A DNA stretch of 12,406 nucleotides, from the NCBI GenBank assembly GCA_002690405.1, contig NZEI01000092.1:14495-26900 (forward strand), read 5' to 3'. The number at the start of each line of letters is the position of its first letter. Position 1 is the first letter of the stretch. Source of the DNA: Gammaproteobacteria bacterium. Lineage in GTDB: Bacteria; Pseudomonadota; Gammaproteobacteria; Pseudomonadales; Azotimanducaceae. The notes beneath the pieces were generated by a model. It had not been told where the DNA came from and searched no databases. It worked only from the letters and a program-made list of their open reading frames with translations. This document shows, one piece after another, positions 1 through 6,710 of the stretch. The position numbers and the translations under genes were made by a program.

Positions 1-51
1 GACAAGGACATTCTTACCGTAGCCGATGTCGATGGAATTAGTCTGACATGA
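1..51 (+). CDS. trpB: Tryptophan synthase beta chain, C-terminal end (partial)
   Basis: The open frame from base 1 encodes 16 residues, DKDILTVADVDGISLT, then TGA at 49-51. TrpB proteins typically end in a GRGDKD-type motif followed by a short tail, and the trpA gene follows directly, so this is read as the last residues of TrpB. The stop overlaps the trpA start by four bases (ATGA), the usual arrangement for trpBA, where coupled translation helps equal production of the two subunits. TrpB is the PLP-dependent subunit that condenses indole with serine. Only the tail is visible, so no catalytic residue can be checked; the call rests on the DKD motif and the neighbour. Confidence 0.82.
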   Translation, partial: DKDILTVADVDGISLT

Positions 52-866
52 GTGTGACGGATACGCGGATTCGCCAGTGTCTGGATACGTGCCGGCAAAA
101 CAACCGCACGGCACTTGTGAGCTTCATCACGGCGGGAGATCCGGGCCCGGGCTATACCGTAGCTGCTCTGCACAGCCTAGTGGCTGGCGGTGTGGATATT
201 TTGGAGCTGGGCATCCCGTTTTCTGATCCAGAAGCAGAAGGGCCGTCTATTCAAGCAGCGAATGAGCGGGCCCTTGCCCATGGTATTACCCTTGCTCAAG
301 TGTTGCAGATGGTTGAGGAATTCCGTACCCAAGATACACAGACACCAGTGGTGTTGATGGGGTATTTGAACTCAGTACTGGCTATGGATGACTTTGCCGA
401 AAGGGCCGCTGGGGCGGGAGTAGACGGACTTATCATGGTCAACCTACCGCCGGAAGAAGGCGATCACCTGCAGCAAAATCTCGCAGCGAATAACATCGAC
501 TTGATTTATTTGCTGGCGCCGACCACTACTGACGAACGTGCTCGGCAAATCGCCGCCAAGGCCAGCGGTTTTATCTATTACGTCTCTCTCAAAGGCATTA
601 CCGGCGCCAGTCATCTGCAAACCGACGAGGTGGCATCGCGCTTACAGCAATTGCGGCAGTACACAGACCTGCCATTTTGTGTTGGGTTTGGCATCAAAGA
701 TGCCACCACAGCTCAGGCCTTGGCGCCACATGCGGACGGCGTGGTTGTTGGCAGTGCCTTGGTGAATACTATGGCGCAAGGTGGTGAGGTCGGTGAGGTG
801 GCTGCACGCTTGCAACAGCAGGTTGCAACGATACGTCAGGGTATCGATGCGGCTGATCACGCCTAG
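48..866 (+). CDS. trpA: Tryptophan synthase alpha chain
   Basis: The 272-residue product is the usual TrpA length and a TIM-barrel protein. It cleaves indole-3-glycerol phosphate to indole and glyceraldehyde-3-phosphate and passes indole to TrpB through the intersubunit tunnel. Visible landmarks are the N-terminal FITAGDP strand (26-32), the signature ELGIPFSDPEAEGPSIQ (53-69), GVDGLIMVNLPPEE (124-137), the GITGAS loop, and the phosphate-binding GFGI and VVVGSAL segments. Glu53 matches the catalytic Glu49 of the enterobacterial enzyme. The position matching catalytic Asp60 is Glu64, and the position matching Asp130 is Asn132; both are conserved acidic sites in typical enzymes. The frame is intact with no sign of decay. 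The ATG overlaps the trpB stop by four bases, so coupled translation is likely. Identity as TrpA is secure; activity level is not known. Confidence 0.96.
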   Translation: MSVTDTRIRQCLDTCRQNNRTALVSFITAGDPGPGYTVAALHSLVAGGVDILELGIPFSDPEAEGPSIQAANERALAHGITLAQVLQMVEEFRTQDTQTPVVLMGYLNSVLAMDDFAERAAGAGVDGLIMVNLPPEEGDHLQQNLAANNIDLIYLLAPTTTDERARQIAAKASGFIYYVSLKGITGASHLQTDEVASRLQQLRQYTDLPFCVGFGIKDATTAQALAPHADGVVVGSALVNTMAQGGEVGEVAARLQQQVATIRQGIDAADHA

Positions 867-868
867 GT

Positions 869-874
869 CAGGAG
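869..874 (+). promoter_or_regulatory. Ribosome binding site of folC
   Basis: CAGGAG lies seven bases before the folC ATG at 882, in the 15-base gap after the trpA stop. It is one of the clearer Shine-Dalgarno sites in the run and fixes the folC start. Confidence 0.6.
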
Positions 875-881
875 CGCGCGC

Positions 882-2123
882 ATGAACCTGGATGCCTGGC
901 TGGACTATATTGCCAACCAGCATCAGCAAACCATCGATATGGGTCTTAGTCGCACAGAGGAAATGGTGCGGCGTCTGCAGTTGCAACAGCCGGCACCCAA
1001 GGTGGTCACCGTCGCCGGAACAAATGGCAAAGGCTCCACCATCACCGCGCTGGAAAGCCTACTGGTGGGGGCTGGGCTAAGGGTATTAAGCACACTGTCT
1101 CCTCACGTGGTGCGGTTTAACGAAAGGCTCCGCCTCAACGGTGCCGAATTATCAGATGCAGAGATTTGTGCAGCTTTCGCTGCGATAGAGGAGGCGCGCC
1201 AGCAGGCTCCTGTTATCGCCTTAACTTACTTTGAATTTTCTGCTCTCGCAGCATTGTGGTGTGCGCGGGAGAATCAGGTGGACGTTGCACTTTTAGAGAT
1301 CGGTCTTGGCGGACGGCTAGACGCCTTTAATGTGATTGATGCCGATATTGCGGTGATCACCAGCATCGGCTTGGATCACGAAAAGTTTCTTGGCAATACA
1401 CGAGATGCGATAGGCGCCGAGAAAGCTGGCATATTGCGATCTGGGCAGCGTGTCGTCTTGGGTGCTGACATGCCTGAATCGGTATTGGCGCGTTGTCGTG
1501 AGCTAAAGTTACAGCCGCTCTGTGCTGGTGTTGATTTTGTGGTTGATGAAGCGAAGCCTGCAGTGTGGGACTTAAGTTGGGGCGATGAGCGTCAGGCTAA
1601 TCTGCCCCTAGGAAACTTGGCTCCAAGCAATATTGCGCTAGCACACCAAGCTGCTCTGGGCCTCGTGCCGGTATCAGATGCCCAGTTGGCAGCAACAGCA
1701 AGCCAGGCGTTTATTCCCGGACGTATGCAGCAGCTGACCCACCGCGGGCGATTACTCGTACACGATGTCAGCCATAATCCAGCAGCGGCGAAATTTCTCT
1801 GCCGCCAACTCGCCCAACGAAATTTGCGACCCAAGCATGTTTTATGCGCCATGTTGGCAGATAAGGACCATGCGGGCGTATATGCTGAGGTGAGCAGGGC
1901 GGTCGCAGGATCATGGATTCTGGTCGACAGTCACGGTGATAGGGGCATTTCAGCGGCGCAATTGGCAGAATCAATGCAGATTCAGGCTGAACTAGCGCCT
2001 AATATGACCACGGCCTTGGAACAAGCCGTTGCGCGTACTGAAGCTGGGGATGTTATTCTGGTATTTGGTTCATTTAATGCGATTGAACAAAGCCTTTGGC
2101 TCCGATCTAACGATAATGTGTGA
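882..2123 (+). CDS. folC: Bifunctional folylpolyglutamate synthase / dihydrofolate synthase
   Basis: The 413-residue Mur-ligase-family protein is close to the usual FolC length of about 420. FolC adds glutamate to dihydropteroate and then extends the polyglutamate tail of folates, using ATP, in the cytoplasm. The ATP-binding P-loop VAGTNGKGST sits at 44-53, followed by SPHVVRFNERLRLNG (73-87), LLEIGLGGRLDAFN (137-150), ITSIGLDHEKFLG (159-171) and EKAGI (180-184). Lys181 corresponds to the carbamylated lysine known in the family. The N-terminal WLDYIANQHQQTIDMGL is the normal FolC opening, supporting the ATG at 882. The next gene overlaps its stop. FolC usually lies directly after accD in this cluster; here it follows trpA. 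Whether both activities are present cannot be read from sequence. Confidence 0.96.
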   Translation: MNLDAWLDYIANQHQQTIDMGLSRTEEMVRRLQLQQPAPKVVTVAGTNGKGSTITALESLLVGAGLRVLSTLSPHVVRFNERLRLNGAELSDAEICAAFAAIEEARQQAPVIALTYFEFSALAALWCARENQVDVALLEIGLGGRLDAFNVIDADIAVITSIGLDHEKFLGNTRDAIGAEKAGILRSGQRVVLGADMPESVLARCRELKLQPLCAGVDFVVDEAKPAVWDLSWGDERQANLPLGNLAPSNIALAHQAALGLVPVSDAQLAATASQAFIPGRMQQLTHRGRLLVHDVSHNPAAAKFLCRQLAQRNLRPKHVLCAMLADKDHAGVYAEVSRAVAGSWILVDSHGDRGISAAQLAESMQIQAELAPNMTTALEQAVARTEAGDVILVFGSFNAIEQSLWLRSNDNV

Positions 2124-2728
2124 TGACAAGTGAACGTACCCGCATGCGTGCCACTACTCTTGTGGTAGCGGTGGCGCTCGCGCTGATCCTTATACCCATG
2201 GTATTTGACGAACCGGCTACGGATTACCAGACGTTAACGGTGGCTGGCAGTGGGCCATTGAGTAGCGAACGGGCTATGGCATTACAAAAACAACTACAAC
2301 AGCCATTAGGTCAAAGCCCCACCGTTGTTGACTTTGATCAGGCAGTACCAGCGACAGATTTAATCGATCGAGTTCGGCAATTGGCCGCAGAGGTAGATGC
2401 AGACGGCTACAATACTCAAGACGGTACTCGTTTTGGCGAACCCATTCTTCAAGAAATGACCGAAAGTAGCCGTGTGCTGGCCGTCTTAGTGGATCAGCGC
2501 AACGACATAACAGAGGCCAGAGCATTGCGTCAGCAGATGCGTGATCAGGGTTATGAAGCGTTTATCAGCACCGCAAAGCTGGAAGTAGGCGGTGAAAATA
2601 GTTCGGAAAATATCGTTCATCGTGTCGCGATTGGGCCGCTGCTGAGTCATACTGAGGCTGAAGAGATGCGTGACGATATTAGCCGCGCGAATAACCTAAA
2701 TGCCCGTGTGGTGGAAATGAGTCAATAA
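2123..2728 (+). CDS. SPOR-domain inner-membrane protein (DedD-like)
   Basis: This is a 201-residue single-pass membrane protein. After a short basic N-terminus (SERTRMR) there is one hydrophobic segment at about 10-28, then a low-complexity periplasmic linker, then a C-terminal SPOR-like domain at about 117-199, with the paired VLAVLVDQ...EARALRQQMRDQGYEAF and VHRVAIGPLLSHTEAEEMRDDI segments. SPOR domains bind denuded septal peptidoglycan, and DedD-type proteins help cell constriction. The place between folC and cvpA is the classic dedD locus, which supports the call. The start is uncertain: GTG at 2120 overlaps the folC stop by four bases and ATG at 2123 by one (TGATG). Neither has a clear ribosome site, so translation is probably coupled to folC. 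I prefer the ATG. The symbol is left blank because overall similarity to E. coli DedD cannot be measured here. Confidence 0.85.
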   Translation: MTSERTRMRATTLVVAVALALILIPMVFDEPATDYQTLTVAGSGPLSSERAMALQKQLQQPLGQSPTVVDFDQAVPATDLIDRVRQLAAEVDADGYNTQDGTRFGEPILQEMTESSRVLAVLVDQRNDITEARALRQQMRDQGYEAFISTAKLEVGGENSSENIVHRVAIGPLLSHTEAEEMRDDISRANNLNARVVEMSQ

Positions 2729-2732
2729 GGCG

Positions 2733-3302
2733 ATGCCGACGCTGGATTTATTAATTTGGGGCTTGATAACCGCTTCCGCGGTAATCGGCATGACACGGGG
2801 TTTTGTCAAGGAAGCCACATCCCTAGGTGCGTGGATCGGGGCGGTGGCTGCAGCCATGTTTTTTGGTCCCGTTTTGGCCACTACGTTTCCTGACAGTTGG
2901 GCCGAAAGTCCACTTGGATTGAACATTGCCTACGGCATAATGTTTACCATTGCGGTGGTGGTGGGATTGAACCTGCAGCTGCTTTTAACTCGATTGGTTA
3001 CGTCTTCTGGGCTTACCGGTACCGATCGCTTTCTCGGGATTATTTTTGGTGGCTTTCGTGGGGCGGTGGTTGTGACCGTTCTGCTTATGGGCCTGCAAAC
3101 TTTCGTAAGCGGCGCGTATTGGTGGGAGGAATCAGAGCTCAAAGATACCTATCTGGACTTCGAAGATGAGGTTTGGAGCAGTCTTGATTTTGCCAATGAA
3201 GTTATGACGACTTTGCGAGCGGAGGGAGAAGACGCTGAGGTTCCTGATCTCCCTGAACTGCCTGACGAAGCGGATTTAGATTACGAAGATTATGACTACT
3301 AA
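2733..3302 (+). CDS. cvpA: CvpA family membrane protein
   Basis: The 189-residue integral membrane protein has four predicted membrane spans at about 4-19, 29-50, 64-86 and 105-122. The family motif TDRFLGIIFGGFRG (97-110) lies at the start of the last span. CvpA was named for colicin V production in E. coli; the family is linked to envelope homeostasis and bile or stress resistance, with unclear molecular function. It lies directly upstream of purF, as in many proteobacteria. It is longer than the roughly 160-residue E. coli protein because of a C-terminal tail in which residues 164-189 hold 13 acidic and no basic residues. The start is four bases after the previous stop; the nearby AAGG is too close to serve as a standard ribosome site, so coupling to the upstream gene is likely. 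Confidence 0.92.
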   Translation: MPTLDLLIWGLITASAVIGMTRGFVKEATSLGAWIGAVAAAMFFGPVLATTFPDSWAESPLGLNIAYGIMFTIAVVVGLNLQLLLTRLVTSSGLTGTDRFLGIIFGGFRGAVVVTVLLMGLQTFVSGAYWWEESELKDTYLDFEDEVWSSLDFANEVMTTLRAEGEDAEVPDLPELPDEADLDYEDYDY

Positions 3303-3336
3303 ATTTTCTATCTTGGTGATCGAGGCCATATAAGCG

Positions 3337-4905
3337 ATGTGCGGAATTGTCGGGCTGGTAGCTCATGACGAAGTGAAGCAAGATCTGTACGACGCTTTGA
3401 CGGCGTTGCAGCATCGAGGGCAGGACGCTGCTGGCATAGTCACTAGTGACGGTCAGCGCTGCTTTTTACGCAAACATAACGGCCTGGTGGGCGATGTCTT
3501 CCGCGAGGAGCATATGGCTCGTCTGCACGGGAACGTGGGTGTAGCTCATTGCCGTTATCCAACCGCCGGCTCTGCAAGTTCATCCGAGGCGCAGCCGTTG
3601 TACGTTAACTCGCCTTATGGAATAGCTTTAGCCCATAACGGCAATCTGACCAATACCGAAGAGCTAAAGAACGATCTGTTTACAGAGAACTTACGGCATC
3701 TGAATACCAATAGTGACTCTGAGGTACTGCTTAATGTGCTGGCGAATGAGCTGAGCACTATGCATGCGCTGGATCCATCGCCTTCAGAACTGTTCAAAGC
3801 GGTCAGCGCGGTGCATGAGCGTTGTCGCGGAGCCTATGCGGTGGTGGCCATGGTGATTGGCTCGGGAATTCTTGGCTTTCGCGATCCCTACGGTATACGT
3901 CCTTTGGTATATGGCTCTCGGACTACGGCCTTAGGCACCGACTATATGATTGCCTCGGAATCCGTGGCACTGGATATTCTGGGTTTCACACGTATTGCCG
4001 ACGTTGCGCCGGGCGAGGCAATTTTTATCAGCAACAGTGGCGAGATTCATAAGCATCGATGTGTTGCCGATACACGTCTTGTGCCCTGCATTTTCGAGCA
4101 CGTTTACTTTGCTCGACCGGATTCAATTATTGACGACATTTCGGTCTACAAGAGCCGACTGCGCATGGGTGAACGCTTAGCCCGGAGGGTGTTGGCGCAA
4201 TACAGCCAAAACGATCATGACATTGATGTGGTGATTCCCATACCGGACACGGGACGCACGGCGGCGTTGCCCTTAGCCCATGAATTAGGAACCAAGTACC
4301 GTGAGGGCTTCGTTAAGAATCGCTACATTGGTCGAACGTTCATTATGCCCGGGCAGAAGCAACGGCAAAAATCAGTGCGACAAAAGCTCAATGTCGTAGA
4401 CCTAGAGTTTAAGGGCAAGAATGTTTTGCTCGTGGACGATTCCATTGTGCGTGGCACGACCATTCAGCAAATCATTCAAATGGCTCGCGAAGCGGGTGCG
4501 CGGAAGGTTTATATGGCTTCGGCTGCACCAGCATTGCGGTATCAGAACGTATATGGCATCGATATGCCTGCGCGCGAAGAGTTCGTGGCCCATGAGCGCA
4601 GCGACGAGCAAGTTGCCCAATACATTGGTGCGGATTGGTTGCTGTATCAGAGTATAGATGACTTGAAAGCCAGCACCCATGAGGGCAATCCCCATGTGCA
4701 CGATTTTGAGTGCTCGGCCTTTGATGGCAATTATGTGACCGGTGATATTGATGAGGCCTATTTAGCGCGGGTTTCTGCGGCGCGTAATGATCTCTCTAAG
4801 TTACAGCGCGAGCTTGATTTGCAATTTCAAAATAGCCGCCAAACCAACGAAAGCCGTACAGTCGAAACTGCAGGGGACATACTCGACTTGCATAATCATG
4901 GCTGA
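3337..4905 (+). CDS. purF: Amidophosphoribosyltransferase
   Basis: The 522-residue enzyme catalyses the first committed step of purine synthesis, making phosphoribosylamine from PRPP and glutamine. The N-terminal glutaminase domain begins MCGIVGLV with the catalytic Cys2 exposed after Met removal, so there is no propeptide of the Bacillus type. RGQDAAGI and HNGNLTN (Asn101-Gly102) complete the glutamine site. The C-terminal phosphoribosyltransferase domain has the PRPP motif VLLVDDSIVRGTT at 363-375 (Asp367-Asp368), preceded by IPIPDTGRTAA and the GFVKNRYIGRTFI segment. No four-cysteine iron-sulfur ligand set is evident, as in the E. coli enzyme. A GAGG 11 bases before the ATG is a weak ribosome site. 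The gene follows cvpA with a 34-base gap, as usual. Upstream purine-repressor sites are not seen in this gap. Confidence 0.97.
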   Translation: MCGIVGLVAHDEVKQDLYDALTALQHRGQDAAGIVTSDGQRCFLRKHNGLVGDVFREEHMARLHGNVGVAHCRYPTAGSASSSEAQPLYVNSPYGIALAHNGNLTNTEELKNDLFTENLRHLNTNSDSEVLLNVLANELSTMHALDPSPSELFKAVSAVHERCRGAYAVVAMVIGSGILGFRDPYGIRPLVYGSRTTALGTDYMIASESVALDILGFTRIADVAPGEAIFISNSGEIHKHRCVADTRLVPCIFEHVYFARPDSIIDDISVYKSRLRMGERLARRVLAQYSQNDHDIDVVIPIPDTGRTAALPLAHELGTKYREGFVKNRYIGRTFIMPGQKQRQKSVRQKLNVVDLEFKGKNVLLVDDSIVRGTTIQQIIQMAREAGARKVYMASAAPALRYQNVYGIDMPAREEFVAHERSDEQVAQYIGADWLLYQSIDDLKASTHEGNPHVHDFECSAFDGNYVTGDIDEAYLARVSAARNDLSKLQRELDLQFQNSRQTNESRTVETAGDILDLHNHG

Positions 4906-4912
4906 GGTATCG

Positions 4913-4930
4913 ATGGACGCTAATCACTGA
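4913..4930 (+). promoter_or_regulatory. Five-codon ORF coupling purF to the DUF1289 gene (putative)
   Basis: A mini-ORF, ATG GAC GCT AAT CAC TGA (MDANH), lies between purF and the DUF1289 gene. It has its own GAGG (4904-4907) five bases upstream, overlapping the purF stop. Its TGA overlaps the ATG at 4930 of the next gene (TGATG), which itself has no ribosome site in the 12 bases before it. The arrangement fits reinitiation: ribosomes ending the mini-ORF restart at 4930. This is read from layout only; such short ORFs also occur by chance. Confidence 0.35.
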
Positions 4931-5385
4931 TGTCTGGTCGACGCCCAACACCGTGTGTCGGCATCTGCTCTACGACCTATGGAGACTTGGTCTGCCGTGG
5001 CTGTAAGCGCTTTGCTCACGAAATTGTGCAGTGGAATGGTTACGATGAAGACCAGCAACAGCGGGTATGGCAGCGCCTTAAATCTATGCGAGACGAGGTC
5101 TTAGGGCAAATTGTCTTTTGCTCTGAGCCCCAGCGTTATGTGGATTATTGCCAGAATGCCGAGCTTGCCGATCAGCAAAGCAGTGACGATATTTACGCTG
5201 TCATCGTGCATCTCGCACAGAATACTCGTTTCCTAGAGGCTGCTGGATTAGCATTTAATGATGATTGGCGCCCGCAACAGCTCACCACTGAAACGGATTC
5301 ACTCGCAGCATTACAGCTACTGGATGCCGAAAGTTATGTCCGCGCTCAGGCCCACTACGAACGTAATTTTAAGGTCACGGTCTAA
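4930..5385 (+). CDS. DUF1289 domain-containing protein, extended form
   Basis: The 151-residue protein begins with a DUF1289-like module: PCVGIC (8-13), then VCRGCKR (21-27), then EIVQWNGYD. Cys9, Cys13, Cys22 and Cys25 form a C-x3-C-x8-C-x2-C pattern suited to binding a metal or iron-sulfur cluster, but no function is established for the family. DUF1289 proteins are often only 60-90 residues; here about 90 more residues follow, without recognisable motif or membrane segment, and with several acidic and Gln-rich helices likely. Its stop overlaps the miaE start by one base (TAATG), so the two are almost surely co-translated. A role in metal supply or substrate handling for MiaE, a di-iron enzyme, is a guess from this pairing. 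Its own ATG lacks a ribosome site. Confidence 0.85.
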   Translation: MSGRRPTPCVGICSTTYGDLVCRGCKRFAHEIVQWNGYDEDQQQRVWQRLKSMRDEVLGQIVFCSEPQRYVDYCQNAELADQQSSDDIYAVIVHLAQNTRFLEAAGLAFNDDWRPQQLTTETDSLAALQLLDAESYVRAQAHYERNFKVTV

Positions 5386-6005
5386 TGTCCGCTGTCATTG
5401 AGCCGGTGCTTGAATTCCTGCATGCACCGACGCCCAGTGGTTGGCAGCAGGCGGCACTGGAGCATCTGCCGGAGCTGTTAATTGACCATGCTAATTGCGA
5501 AAAGAAAGCGGCAAGCAATGCGATCAGTCTGATTTACCGGTATGTAGAACATCCGCACTTATTACAAAAGATGTCTCGGCTTGCGCGTGAGGAATTGCGT
5601 CACTTTGAACAAGTGGTGGATGTAATGACTGACCAGGAGGTCGATTACATTCAGCTTAGCCCGTCGCGTTATGCTGCAGGACTGCATCGATTAATCAGCA
5701 AACAGGAGCCACAGCGACTGATTGATTCACTAATATGCGGGGCCGTTGTGGAAGCCCGATCCTGTGAGCGTTTTGCGGTCCTTATACCGGTGCTGCCGGA
5801 TGAGATTGGGCAGCTCTATCAAAGCCTATTGAAGTCCGAGGCGCGACATTTTCAGGACTATTTGAGCTTAGCCGAGGGATTCGCCCAATCGCTTTCGAAG
5901 GACATTGATATACCTCAGCGCGTTGAGATGTTTCTACAGGCTGATGCTGAACTGATAAGCACAGAAGATACGGAATTTAGGTTCCATAGTGGCGTGCCAA
6001 GCTAA
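5385..6005 (+). CDS. miaE: tRNA-(ms2io6A37) hydroxylase
   Basis: The 206-residue ferritin-like di-iron enzyme hydroxylates the isopentenyl side chain of ms2i6A at position 37 of tRNAs reading UNN codons, needing oxygen. The fold's ligand motifs appear in order: Glu39 in NCEKKAAS, Glu70 and His73 in EELRHFE, Glu123 or Glu124 and Glu128 in VVEARSCERF, and Glu152 and His155 in SEARHFQ. The opening EFLHAPTPSGW and the LIDHANCEKKA segment are typical of MiaE. It overlaps the DUF1289 stop by one base, and its last 29 bases overlap the 3' end of the convergent lpxH gene. MiaE is scattered among bacteria and is best known in gammaproteobacteria such as Salmonella and Pseudomonas, so it helps place the organism. 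The substrate-making enzymes MiaA and MiaB are not in the window. Confidence 0.94.
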   Translation: MSAVIEPVLEFLHAPTPSGWQQAALEHLPELLIDHANCEKKAASNAISLIYRYVEHPHLLQKMSRLAREELRHFEQVVDVMTDQEVDYIQLSPSRYAAGLHRLISKQEPQRLIDSLICGAVVEARSCERFAVLIPVLPDEIGQLYQSLLKSEARHFQDYLSLAEGFAQSLSKDIDIPQRVEMFLQADAELISTEDTEFRFHSGVPS

Positions 6006-6696
6006 AACACTGTAATTCAAATTGCGTTGTTTGCTGGCGGCACAACCACCCGCAACGCTCCCAAGCACCTAAGACGATACGCTGGCGCTGTTCGCTCATA
6101 TTATCCAGCTCTGGCCTGTGGGTGTGCCCGTGAATCAGTGTCTGTGCAGAATACTCGGACATGGCTTGGGCGATGGCGATGGAGTTGGCGTCCATGATGG
6201 ATTCTGCTTTATTGGCGTTTTCCTGCTGACTGCGCTTTCGCAGGTCTGCACCAAAGGCGCGGCGTTCGGCTAAGCTCTGGGATAAAAATTCTTGTTGCCA
6301 TTCATTGCCGCGTAATTGTTTCCGAAGGGTTTGGTATTCCGTGTCATCCGTGCACAGTAAGTCGCCGTGACAGAGCAATAGGTCAGCGTCTGGCTGATAC
6401 ATATCCTCGATAAGGCGAACGCCCGTGCGTTCGGCAAAGGGCTCTTTAAATAAGAAGTCTCGGTTACCATGCATTAGGAACACTGAGCATTGGGCAGTTG
6501 TTCGCCTTAGCGAATCCATGAGCGCGCGGGCGAGGGGACCGTCATCATCGTCGCCTATCCACATTTCGACCAAGTCGCCAAGAATATAAATTTCGTCCAC
6601 CACGCGAGCTTCAACCGCGAGACATTCGTCAAAGCGCAAAAACTGCGGGCTGCTAGGATCATCCAGATGCAGGTCAGAAATAAACAGGCGATGCAT
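5977..6696 (-). CDS. lpxH: UDP-2,3-diacylglucosamine diphosphatase
   Basis: The 239-residue calcineurin-like phosphoesterase hydrolyses UDP-2,3-diacylglucosamine to lipid X and UMP, the fourth step of lipid A synthesis, at the inner face of the cytoplasmic membrane. All metal and catalytic motifs are present: FISDLHL with Asp8 and His10, LGDLVEMWIGDD with Asp41, HGNRDFL with Asn78, LCHGDLLCTDD with His110, and IHGHTHRPE with His189 and His191. The length matches E. coli LpxH (240). It lies 14 bases downstream of folD on the same strand and is probably co-transcribed; no good ribosome site is seen before its ATG. Its 3' end overlaps miaE on the opposite strand. Confidence 0.95.
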   Translation of the reverse strand: MHRLFISDLHLDDPSSPQFLRFDECLAVEARVVDEIYILGDLVEMWIGDDDDGPLARALMDSLRRTTAQCSVFLMHGNRDFLFKEPFAERTGVRLIEDMYQPDADLLLCHGDLLCTDDTEYQTLRKQLRGNEWQQEFLSQSLAERRAFGADLRKRSQQENANKAESIMDANSIAIAQAMSEYSAQTLIHGHTHRPELDNMSEQRQRIVLGAWERCGWLCRQQTTQFELQCFSLARHYGT

Positions 6697-6710
6697 GATT
6701 CTGTGTCGGC

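Noticed and set aside
642..986. Minus-strand 114-codon open frame across the trpA-folC junction
   Set aside because: It is antisense to two well-supported genes and its translation has no domain-like features.
2120..2122. GTG at 2120 as start of the SPOR protein
   Set aside because: Possible, but the ATG at 2123 gives a TGATG junction with a better start codon; it differs by one residue, so it was only noted as an alternative.
4402..4701. Minus-strand 99-codon open frame inside purF
   Set aside because: It lies wholly antisense to the conserved PRPP-binding domain of purF and shows no motif or start signal.
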